A DNA stretch of 64,000 bases, from NCBI GenBank assembly GCA_018402525.1, contig JAGYIR010000011.1, positions 124,001 through 188,000 on the forward strand, given 5' to 3'. The notes under the pieces are model-generated. The model was not told the origin of the DNA. It saw only the letters and a program-made list of their open reading frames with translations, and ran no database searches. Numbering within the stretch: the stretch's first letter is position 1; every line of letters begins with the position of its first letter. Position numbers and translations under genes: made by a program. Source of the DNA: Crocinitomicaceae bacterium (GTDB lineage: Bacteria; Bacteroidota; Bacteroidia; Flavobacteriales_D; Crocinitomicaceae). Positions 25,614 through 34,742 of this stretch are shown piece after piece.

Positions 25614-26353
25614 ATCGTAAACATTTCTCGAAAACGAATTGCTTGTCGGCGCGAGATTTCAATTTTATCTCCTGTTTTCAGTTCCACTTGTAATCCGCCA
25701 TTGAACCAGTTTTCGATGCCTGTAACCCAATTTAAGTTGATGATAAACTTTCGATTGGCCCTGAAAAAGAATTCAGGATCCAGTCGCTCTTCAAAACTAT
25801 TCAAGGAGCGCAAAATCAACGGTCGACTATTGTTGAAGTACACCTTCACATAATTTCCGTCGGATTCCAACATTCGTACTTCGGAAAGTTGTACAAAATA
25901 GCACTTCTCCCCGTCCTTGATAAACACCTTGTCTTGTAATCCCAGCTTTTTATTTTCGTCTTTGACAAATTTATTCGCAGATTCAAATTCCTGTTCATCC
26001 GTACGCTTCAACTTTTCCAGTGCATCTTCAAGACGGGTCGAATCAATTGGTTTTAGAATATAATCCAGTGCATTCACTTCAAAAGCTTTTAAGGCGAACT
26101 CATCATAGGCAGTAATAAAAATCACACGTGGAATGATTTCAAGTTGCTTCAACATTTCAAACCCAGTCATTCCAGGCATGGAAATATCGAGAAAAATCAA
26201 ATCTGGCTCCAATTCCATAATTTTGGCAATCCCCTCTTCTCCATTCTTGGCTTCACCAACCACTTCAATTTGGTCGTAATTACCAAGTATTGATTTTAGT
26301 TCTTCTCGAGCCAGTCGCTCGTCATCAATGACAATTGTTCTATAACTTTTCAT
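25610..26353 (-). CDS. LytTR-type response regulator
   Basis: 247 residues. The receiver domain has DDER at 10-13, the phosphoacceptor Asp56 in IFLDISMPG, and the lysine in YILKPID near 105. A linker of about 25 residues leads to a C-terminal LytTR DNA-binding domain (VRMLESDGNYVKVYF, FFRANRKFIINLNWV). The family controls envelope, fimbrial or extracellular genes. It overlaps the upstream histidine kinase gene by ATGA, a clear two-component pair. Its targets cannot be seen in this window. Confidence 0.94.
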   Translation of the reverse strand: MKSYRTIVIDDERLAREELKSILGNYDQIEVVGEAKNGEEGIAKIMELEPDLIFLDISMPGMTGFEMLKQLEIIPRVIFITAYDEFALKAFEVNALDYILKPIDSTRLEDALEKLKRTDEQEFESANKFVKDENKKLGLQDKVFIKDGEKCYFVQLSEVRMLESDGNYVKVYFNNSRPLILRSLNSFEERLDPEFFFRANRKFIINLNWVTGIENWFNGGLQVELKTGDKIEISRRQAIRFREMFTI

Positions 26354-27414
26354 CTCTTAAATTTCATTATGGCATGGACAAAACCTTCCTCTTCTTTCAA
26401 CGAAAAATCAGCTCCTTGCCCATACTGCAGAGCCAATCGTTGTTTAATGTTTTCAATCCCAACCCCCAAATCGACAACCGTTTCTAGGTTTCCAGAATTC
26501 ACGACTTCAATTTTCACCTCACCGTTCATTTCTTCTGCGATGATTCTCACAACTCCCCCATCCCGCAAGTTAGAAATACCATGTTTAATCGCATTTTCTA
26601 CCATCATTTGAAGTGTAAATGGTGGGATTTCGAACGAAGCCAAATCTGGAGATAACTCCCATTCAATTTTTAAGCGCTCTTCAAATCTGATTTTCTCTAA
26701 ATCCAAATAATTTTTAGCCAATTCAAGTTCACGCTCCAAGGGAACAGTATTTTCCTTACCTAGGATTAATGAATGCCGCAATAAATTTGAAAGTGTAGTG
26801 ATGGAAATTTTTGCTTTTTCCGGTTCAACAGTAATCAAAGCCCTTATGCTGTTCAACGAATTGAATAAAAAATGGGGATTTAATTGCGATCGTAAGTTTT
26901 TCAGTTCACTTTCTCGATTGCTTGCTGTCAATTCCAAATTAGATATTTCTTGGCGCTTTGATTGCTGAAAAAAGTGAAAAGTGAAATAAATGGCATTCCA
27001 GAAAAGCACTAACAGAAGGATTGAAAAGACATTCACAATTACATCAGAGATTTCAATTGGATTATTCTTTACCGTGTAAACATTCGATAGGTGGTCTGTA
27101 AATAAATCGATGACAGAAATGACTATCGAAAAGAAAAATGAGGAAACCAATAATCGTGGAATTAAGCGCGGTAGTTTCATGGACAACCATCCCAACTTGA
27201 TAAACACCCAACGCTGAAGATGTGTTACCGAAATACCAGCAACTATAATCACCGCAATATTGAAAAGAAATGCGCCATCAATGTGCTCAGGGTTGTTGGT
27301 ATACACAGACAACGTCAGCAACCCACAATAAGCCGTCCAACCAATAAATTGCGCTAACCAATAAAACCGTTTCGTCATCATAGTTTCAAATTTACTACTA
27401 TTTCTAAATGTCAC
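26350..27414 (-). CDS. LytS-like sensor histidine kinase (His_kinase family)
   Basis: 354 residues; ATG 27378 (MTKRFYWLAQFIGW) is an alternative start that begins at the first helix. Four membrane helices occupy about 12-150 (GWTAYCGLLTLSV, IAVIIVAGISVT, VSSFFFSIVISVI, VNVFSILLLVLFWNA). The kinase core has the phosphoacceptor His in LRSQLNPHFLFNSLNSI near 190, the N-box MMVENAIKHGISN, and the G-box DLGVGIENIKQRLALQYG. There is no obvious sensory periplasmic domain, so the membrane helices probably sense the signal. It pairs with the LytTR regulator it overlaps. Confidence 0.93.
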   Translation of the reverse strand: MTFRNSSKFETMMTKRFYWLAQFIGWTAYCGLLTLSVYTNNPEHIDGAFLFNIAVIIVAGISVTHLQRWVFIKLGWLSMKLPRLIPRLLVSSFFFSIVISVIDLFTDHLSNVYTVKNNPIEISDVIVNVFSILLLVLFWNAIYFTFHFFQQSKRQEISNLELTASNRESELKNLRSQLNPHFLFNSLNSIRALITVEPEKAKISITTLSNLLRHSLILGKENTVPLERELELAKNYLDLEKIRFEERLKIEWELSPDLASFEIPPFTLQMMVENAIKHGISNLRDGGVVRIIAEEMNGEVKIEVVNSGNLETVVDLGVGIENIKQRLALQYGQGADFSLKEEEGFVHAIMKFKR

Positions 27415-27496
27415 CTATTAAAAAGGATGACTGGATTTTTTTCATTTCCTAGACTTCTATTCTCAATTGGAATGGTTTTTGACTTAATTTGCAATC

Positions 27497-28402
27497 ATGA
27501 AAAATCTGGTTCTTCTTTTGTTTTTTCTTCCATGTATGAGCATTGGACAGAATTATTTGAGGGACCATGCAGGTGTAACCGTTGGACTTACCGCTAATTT
27601 TGGTTCACACATCAATGCATTAGGTATCAATTTAGGTGCCTACTACACCGATTATTTCTTTCAATTCAACGCTGGTTCAACGCTCTATTTTTATGGAAAG
27701 GGGTACGGCGGTCGCAAAAACTTTTGGGAATCTAGAAATCATGTTGGCTTAGTTTTACTCGGTGGAAAAAAGCAGATGGACGTGGATTTTCAGTTCGATG
27801 GACTCAATCATCAGACCAATTACAACCTCGGGTTGGGCTACAATTACATTTGGTATTTTGACAATGTGGGAACATCTCAACGTTCAGGTGGATTTGCCAT
27901 TCACGTAAAAAACATCAGTTTTTACCATGAAAATGATGTCTTTGCCGGCAATGCTGACGATCGTTATCGAACAGGACATTTCTACCTTTCATATCGAGAT
28001 GAAAATTTTAAATTGGGGACTGGTATCGCAATTTGGACTGGAGAAACACGCGATGGAAAACGAGTTCGTGAAAATAAAGGAAAAATGACGAATGGATATA
28101 AAATCATTGATAATTTGCCCTTTGGAAAAACAAGTCACGGCAACGGTTACATATCATTTGTTTACAACCTACCCTATCAACAAAATGCTCATTTGCGTTT
28201 AGGAATCGACAGCGAAAATTTCCGTCATGCCATACAAAACAGACTTGTACACGACTTGATTTTCTTACCGAAAAAATTTGAGCGTAACAGCTGTCATTAT
28301 CCCCGTTTGGACGAAAATGGTTTCGCAACATTCAATAAAGAATCCGTTCGCCCCTCTAAGTTCTATATGCAATTCGGCACCAACGAAAATTGGTCAAATT
28401 AA
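27497..28402 (+). CDS. Secreted/outer-surface protein resembling polymorphic toxin type 23 (Ntox23)
   Basis: 301 residues. The signal peptide ends about residue 18 (MSIGQ). The body alternates aromatic beta strands: GVTVGLTANFGSHINALGIN, GAYYTDYFFQFNAG, HVGLVLLGGK, GLGYNYIWYFDN. It then has RTGHFYLSYRDENFKLGTG and GNGYISFVYNLP. This pattern resembles proteins annotated in Bacteroidota as carrying the Ntox23 domain, a predicted nuclease toxin module; an outer-membrane beta-barrel is an equal alternative given the alternating aromatics. There is no neighbouring immunity-like gene. It stands alone between the histidine kinase (divergent) and pyrG. Function not assigned. Confidence 0.5.
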   Translation: MKNLVLLLFFLPCMSIGQNYLRDHAGVTVGLTANFGSHINALGINLGAYYTDYFFQFNAGSTLYFYGKGYGGRKNFWESRNHVGLVLLGGKKQMDVDFQFDGLNHQTNYNLGLGYNYIWYFDNVGTSQRSGGFAIHVKNISFYHENDVFAGNADDRYRTGHFYLSYRDENFKLGTGIAIWTGETRDGKRVRENKGKMTNGYKIIDNLPFGKTSHGNGYISFVYNLPYQQNAHLRLGIDSENFRHAIQNRLVHDLIFLPKKFERNSCHYPRLDENGFATFNKESVRPSKFYMQFGTNENWSN

Positions 28403-28441
28403 CTGAGCGATTGAAATTGTTCATTTCTCCTTTAAAAATAA

Positions 28442-30127
<1,686 letters not shown>

Positions 30128-30148
30128 TTAAGCATTAAATAAAAAAGC

Positions 30149-32062
30149 ATGGATAAGAATACCGTCATCGGGTTAGTTATTATAGGAGTTATACTTTCAG
30201 TATTTACGATTTTCAACCAACCGACTGAAGAGGAGCTAAAAGAGCAACAAGCAAAAAAGGAGTTAACTGAGCAGCGTAAGGCAGAAAACAAAAAGAACAC
30301 AAAAGAAGCTACTCACGAAGACAACAAAGCTGAAGTAAAAGATTCGTCTAGTACAGAAACTGAAGTTATCGATACAAATACGGTTGCTCTAACTGCAGAA
30401 GTAAAATCGACTACGCCATTAGCTAGCGAGATCATCCGCATGGAAAACGAAAAATTAATTGTGGACTTTGATACCAAAGGTGGACAAATTTCTTCCGTTT
30501 ACTTGAAGGAGTTTGAGACATATCACGATTTCGCCAAAGATGACGGTAAAATCACCCCACTAGCACTTTTCCGTAAAGGAGATGCTACAAATCACCTAAT
30601 CATTCCAATGGATGGAAAGGAGATAAATACCGCGAAAGAAATATTTACGGTTAAATCCAAAACAAACGACAAGATTGTATTTCAATTAAAAAAAGAGGAG
30701 AATCAGGTCGTTGAATTTGTTTATCACTTCAATAAAGATGCGTATGACATCGATTACAGCATCAATTTACGTGGTTTTTCAGGGAAAGTAACTCCCCAAA
30801 ATGTTGTCTTCAACTGGGAGGTAGCAATGCGCAAGACAGAACGTCTTTTCAGTGAACAACGAAGAGTTTCAACCGTATGTTACAACTACAAAAACGAAGG
30901 TTTTTCGTGGCTAAGCGAAATGGGCGATGACGAAGAAGAAGCTGAGGATAATATCGAATGGGTGAATTTCAAACAAGGTTACTTCTCTTCGTTTTTAAAG
31001 GCTGAATCAAGCTTTGCTAAAAAAGGAAGTTCATTCAAAATTGACACCTACGATGCGAATGAAGAAAAAGATTGGACGCACTTAAAGGACTTTTCAACAT
31101 CGTTAAATCTAAATTTAAAAAGTGTGGACAATGCTTCTGTGCACATGAATTGGTTTTTTGGACCCAATGATGATTCTGTTTTAGAATCCTACAACGCTGG
31201 TTATGAAGATATTTTGAATTACGGTTGGGGATTATTCCGATGGATCAATATTTATGCGGTTCAACCTATGTTTGAGGTACTAGGATCAACAGGGATGAGT
31301 ATAGGAATTGCAATTTTGCTCTTAACGTTCATCATTAAGTTCGCATTGATGCCCATCCAATGGAAAATGTACGTTTCCTCTGCTAAAATGCGAATTCTAA
31401 AACCAGAAATTGAAGAGATAAACAATAAGTTTCCGGACAAGGCAGATGCAATGAAAAAGCAAATGGAGACAATGGCACTCTACAAGGAGTCGGGGGCCTC
31501 TCCCCTTTCCGGTTGTGTTCCTATGTTGATTCAAATGCCAATTCTACTCGCGGTATTTAGATTTTTCCCATCAACGTTTGCACTTCGTCAAGAATCGTTC
31601 TTATGGGCAGAAGATCTATCATCGTACGATTCTATTTATGATTTCGGATTCAATATCTGGATGTATGGGGATCACATTAGTTTATTTACCTTGTTAATGG
31701 CTGGAACAACCTTGGTATATACCTTTATTAATAGTGGAAATATGCAAACTCCGCAGCAACCAGGAATGCCAAACATGAAGGTAATCATGTACTTCTTTCC
31801 AATATTGATGATTTTCTTTTTCAATAATTATTCATCAGGATTGAGTTATTACTATTTTATCTCAACTTTATTGTCTATTTTAATCATGTTAATGATCAAG
31901 TATTTCTTCGTGGATGAAGATAAATTGAAACTCAAAATGGCGAATAGAAAGGCCGCCGCAGCAGCTTCACCGAAGAAAAAAGGTAAATCTAAATTTCAAG
32001 AGCGCTTAGAGCAAATGCAAAAAGCGCAGCTGGAACAACAGAATCGAAAGAAGAAAAAATAA
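30149..32062 (+). CDS. yidC: Membrane protein insertase YidC
   Basis: 637 residues of the Gram-negative type. TM1 is residues 4-20, followed by a charged linker, then the large periplasmic beta-sandwich (about 90-350). The conserved insertase core has five helices from about 355: GLFRWINIYAVQPMFEVLG, IAILLLTFIIKFALMPIQWK, SGCVPMLIQMPILLAVFRF, the TM4-5 region NMKVIMYFFPILMIFFF and YYYFISTLLSILIMLM. The C-terminus is a lysine-rich tail that can contact ribosomes. YidC inserts membrane proteins alone or with Sec. It is cotranscribed with pyrG and followed by a strong terminator. Confidence 0.97.
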   Translation: MDKNTVIGLVIIGVILSVFTIFNQPTEEELKEQQAKKELTEQRKAENKKNTKEATHEDNKAEVKDSSSTETEVIDTNTVALTAEVKSTTPLASEIIRMENEKLIVDFDTKGGQISSVYLKEFETYHDFAKDDGKITPLALFRKGDATNHLIIPMDGKEINTAKEIFTVKSKTNDKIVFQLKKEENQVVEFVYHFNKDAYDIDYSINLRGFSGKVTPQNVVFNWEVAMRKTERLFSEQRRVSTVCYNYKNEGFSWLSEMGDDEEEAEDNIEWVNFKQGYFSSFLKAESSFAKKGSSFKIDTYDANEEKDWTHLKDFSTSLNLNLKSVDNASVHMNWFFGPNDDSVLESYNAGYEDILNYGWGLFRWINIYAVQPMFEVLGSTGMSIGIAILLLTFIIKFALMPIQWKMYVSSAKMRILKPEIEEINNKFPDKADAMKKQMETMALYKESGASPLSGCVPMLIQMPILLAVFRFFPSTFALRQESFLWAEDLSSYDSIYDFGFNIWMYGDHISLFTLLMAGTTLVYTFINSGNMQTPQQPGMPNMKVIMYFFPILMIFFFNNYSSGLSYYYFISTLLSILIMLMIKYFFVDEDKLKLKMANRKAAAAASPKKKGKSKFQERLEQMQKAQLEQQNRKKKK

Positions 32063-32098
32063 CTGAAAAGATTGATTTAACTATCAAGAATTCCTTTT

Positions 32099-32127
32099 AG
32101 CCTCTCAAGAATGGGAGGCTTTTTTTT
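32099..32127 (+). terminator. Terminator of the pyrG-yidC operon
   Basis: An 8-bp stem (AGCCTCTC at 32099-32106 with GGGAGGCT at 32113-32120, one G-U pair), a 6-base loop and eight T bases. Confidence 0.88.
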
Positions 32128-32141
32128 CATCATTAACGTAC

Positions 32142-32170
32142 TTGTCCAAAAGTTGGGCGATCTATTTTTG
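32142..32170 (+). promoter_or_regulatory. Promoter of the FabH-like ketosynthase gene
   Basis: TTG at 32142-32144 and a perfect TATTTTTG at 32163-32170, 18 bases apart; the start ATG is 13 bases after the -7 box, so the leader is very short. Confidence 0.55.
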
Positions 32171-32183
32171 TAATTGAATAAAA

Positions 32184-33263
32184 ATGAAGAATATGATCAA
32201 CACAATTATCACCGGATCAGGATCCTACGTACCTGAAAATGAAGTTGAAAACACCAATTTCATCGAGAATCCATTTTGCTTTGATGACGGTAGACGTATT
32301 CAAAATACCAATGCCGAAGTAATTGAAAAGTTCAAAGACATTACTGGAATCACTGCACGACGTTATGTCAACGACAATCAGTCGTGTTCAGAAATTGCAT
32401 TCATCGCTGCAGAAAGAGCAATAAAGGATGCGAAAGTAGACCCCGAGACCATTGACATGATAATCGTAGCACACAATTTTGGCGATGTCATCAAAGGGTC
32501 GAATCAAACGGACATAGTTCCAAGTATTGCTTCACGCGTAAAACACCAATTGGGAATTAAAAATCCGTTTTGTGTTCCCTACGATATTATTTTCGGTTGT
32601 CCTGGATGGGTGCAAGGAATGATTCAAGCACACATGTTTATGCAAGCTGGTGAAATTAAGACTTGTCTCATCATTGGTGCAGAAGTACTTTCTCGTGTGG
32701 TAGATCCATTTGATCGCGACACAATGATCTTTGCTGACGGAGCAGGTGCGACGATTCTAGAAGCGAAGGAAGAAACCAGCAAAAGAGGAATTCTTTCACA
32801 TGCGACTGTTTCACATACACAAGATGAAAAGGATTATCTCAAAATTGGAGAAAGTTTTAATCGTTTTGGCGGAGATGGAACGAAGTACATCAAAATGAAG
32901 GGACATAAGATCTATCAATACTCGTTGACAGAAGTCCCATTGGCCATGAAGTACTGTTTAGATAAAATTGATATGAATTTAGAAGAAATTGATAAAATTC
33001 TCATCCACCAAGCGAACGAAAAAATGGATGAAGCGATTGTAACACGTCTGTATCGAGCTTTTGGCTTAAAGAAGGTACCTGAACATGTAATGCCAATGAT
33101 TATCGAGCGGTTAGGAAATAGCTCCGTAGCAACTGTACCGACACTTTATGATATGATTATGAAAAATCAACTGCCCAAACATCAGATTAGTGAAGGAAAT
33201 CACCTGCTTTTTGCATCTGTTGGTGCGGGAATGAATATAAATTGTATTGTTTACAAAGTTTAG
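32184..33263 (+). CDS. FabH-like 3-oxoacyl-ACP synthase III family protein
   Basis: 359 residues, slightly longer than FabH. The thiolase-type catalytic triad is visible: Cys139 in FGCPGWVQG, His in ILIHQANEKMDEA near 273 and Asn in ERLGNSSVATVPT near 307. Family members condense acyl-CoA or acyl-ACP with malonyl-ACP. The substitution CPGW in place of FabH's usual CSGF-like context, plus the FCFDDGRR insertion near residue 31, suggest a divergent ketosynthase III of Bacteroidota rather than the housekeeping initiating FabH; it could start aryl polyene or other specialised lipid chains, but no such gene neighbours it. Single-gene unit with its own promoter. Confidence 0.83.
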   Translation: MKNMINTIITGSGSYVPENEVENTNFIENPFCFDDGRRIQNTNAEVIEKFKDITGITARRYVNDNQSCSEIAFIAAERAIKDAKVDPETIDMIIVAHNFGDVIKGSNQTDIVPSIASRVKHQLGIKNPFCVPYDIIFGCPGWVQGMIQAHMFMQAGEIKTCLIIGAEVLSRVVDPFDRDTMIFADGAGATILEAKEETSKRGILSHATVSHTQDEKDYLKIGESFNRFGGDGTKYIKMKGHKIYQYSLTEVPLAMKYCLDKIDMNLEEIDKILIHQANEKMDEAIVTRLYRAFGLKKVPEHVMPMIIERLGNSSVATVPTLYDMIMKNQLPKHQISEGNHLLFASVGAGMNINCIVYKV

Positions 33264-33287
33264 TGTATGATTAATGTCATACCTAAC

Positions 33288-34019
33288 CTACTTTCTGCTA
33301 AATATGTTGTATTTCAAAATACAATAAATTGCTCTGAAACCATCTTTCCAACCAATCTTCTTACCTTCCTCATAAGTACGACCATAATAAGAAATTCCGA
33401 CTTCGTAGATGCGGATCTTTGGAACACGTGAAAGTTTTGCTGTGATTTCTGGTTCAAAACCAAAACGGTTCTCTTTCAAATTGAGCGATTGTGCAGTTTT
33501 AGTTTCAATCAACTTGTAACACGTTTCCATGTCCGTCAAATTGAGATTGGTGAACATGTTCGAAAGGCGTGTCAAAAATTTATTTCCAATCGAATGCCAA
33601 AAGAATAAAATTCGATGTGGATTACCACCAATAAATCGCGACCCAAAAACTACATCTGCTTGTCCCACCAATATAGGTTTCATCAAACGGTTGTATTCTT
33701 CTGGATCGTATTCTAAGTCAGCATCCTGAATAATCAAATACTCTCCTGTTGCCAATTCAATACCCTTGTGTAATGCTGCCCCCTTCCCCATATTCACGGG
33801 TTGATTGAATAAACGAATGTTCAAATCAGGATTTGCGGCCAAATAAGTTTCTATCGCCTTGTCCGTTCCATCAGAAGAAGCATCATTGACAATAATTAAT
33901 TCTTTTTGTATGCCATTGACTAGCTCTACGGCTTTGATTTTGTCTAAAATCAAATGAATCGTTTTCGCCTCATTATAGGCAGGAATTACGATGGATAGTG
34001 TTTTAAATGTTGTATTCAT
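33288..34019 (-). CDS. Glycosyltransferase family 2, polyprenyl-phosphate mannose/glucose synthase-like
   Basis: 243 residues from ATG 34019; an ATG three codons upstream at 34028 is an alternative. GT2 hallmarks: [47 protein letters not shown], the DXD-like [13 protein letters not shown], and VFGSRFIGG. Length and the [12 protein letters not shown] motif match dolichol-phosphate mannosyltransferase-like bacterial enzymes that load a sugar on polyprenyl phosphate at the inner membrane. Such donors feed GT-C transferases like the frameshifted gene at 12300-13717. The C-terminus has only a weak amphipathic helix. Confidence 0.9.
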   Translation of the reverse strand: MNTTFKTLSIVIPAYNEAKTIHLILDKIKAVELVNGIQKELIIVNDASSDGTDKAIETYLAANPDLNIRLFNQPVNMGKGAALHKGIELATGEYLIIQDADLEYDPEEYNRLMKPILVGQADVVFGSRFIGGNPHRILFFWHSIGNKFLTRLSNMFTNLNLTDMETCYKLIETKTAQSLNLKENRFGFEPEITAKLSRVPKIRIYEVGISYYGRTYEEGKKIGWKDGFRAIYCILKYNIFSRK

Positions 34020-34074
34020 GTGTCGCAAAGATAATTTTTCTGCTGGATTGTTTGATTTTTTTCATTTTAAAAAG

Positions 34075-34168
34075 GGACTTTAAGATATTAAGACTCTAGG
34101 ACTTGTTTTATCTTCGGACGAAGTTGAATTGAGTCTTTATATCCTAACATCTGAATATCTTATAGTCC
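34075..34168. repeat. Intergenic inverted repeat with 27-base arms
   Basis: Arms 34075-34101 and 34142-34168 are inverted copies with a few mismatches (GGACTTTAAGATATTAAGAC on the left). The 40-base loop contains a small CTTC-GGAC-GAAG hairpin and another AAGACTC-complementary word. Base words are shared with the repeat at 9602-9750. It lies in a 220-base gap between divergent genes. Confidence 0.65.
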
Positions 34169-34240
34169 TATTTACCGTTCATGTATTTTTTAACACAATT
34201 CCTCGAATTATTTGTAATTTAGACGCCCAAACAAAAGTGA

Positions 34241-34741
34241 ATGAGATTTATCTTTCTAAGTCTACTTTTTTCAATGTCTTCTGCCCTTTCCATGGCACAT
34301 GATTACTTTTTTGCCTTTGCTGAACTGGAATACAACGAGGTAACGCAGCGTGTAGAAGCGACGGTTATGGTGACAACACATGATCTCGAGAAAATGTTTG
34401 AAATGAATGAAAATCAAATCATTCGCATAGATGCACAACAAAAAGACAGTGCTACCACAAAATTGGTAAATAACTATATCCTTGAACATTTTCAATTGAA
34501 AACAGCACAACAAACATATCAATTTCAACTAATAGGATTTGAAACAGCCCTCAACGGAATTACAAATTTCTATTATGAATCTGACCCCATAGAATTGATA
34601 AGTCCATTTTCTATTCAGTTTGATATTCTAATGGATCAATACCCACAACAACAAAATAAAATCACCCTTATTTATCGAGATAAGAGTTATACCAACGATT
34701 TTTTATCAAACCAGCGAACAGCAACAATAAAACTAGACTAA
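34241..34741 (+). CDS. DUF6702 family secreted protein
   Basis: 166 residues with a signal peptide ending about residue 19 (ALSMAHDYFF). The remaining fold is beta-rich: FAELEYNEVTQRVEATVMVT, then DLEKMFEMN and LILIYRDKSY-like strands (KITLIYRDKSYTNDF). This is the DUF6702 pattern, a small periplasmic beta-sandwich of unknown function. It precedes the M1 peptidase by one base, an arrangement I know from other Flavobacteria, so it may help the peptidase or be its cofactor; that is inference. Confidence 0.68.
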   Translation: MRFIFLSLLFSMSSALSMAHDYFFAFAELEYNEVTQRVEATVMVTTHDLEKMFEMNENQIIRIDAQQKDSATTKLVNNYILEHFQLKTAQQTYQFQLIGFETALNGITNFYYESDPIELISPFSIQFDILMDQYPQQQNKITLIYRDKSYTNDFLSNQRTATIKLD

Positions 34742-34742
34742 C

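Noticed and set aside
33265-33282. GTATGA/TCATAC hairpin between convergent genes
   Set aside because: It has only 6 bp and no T run on either strand, so a terminator cannot be supported.
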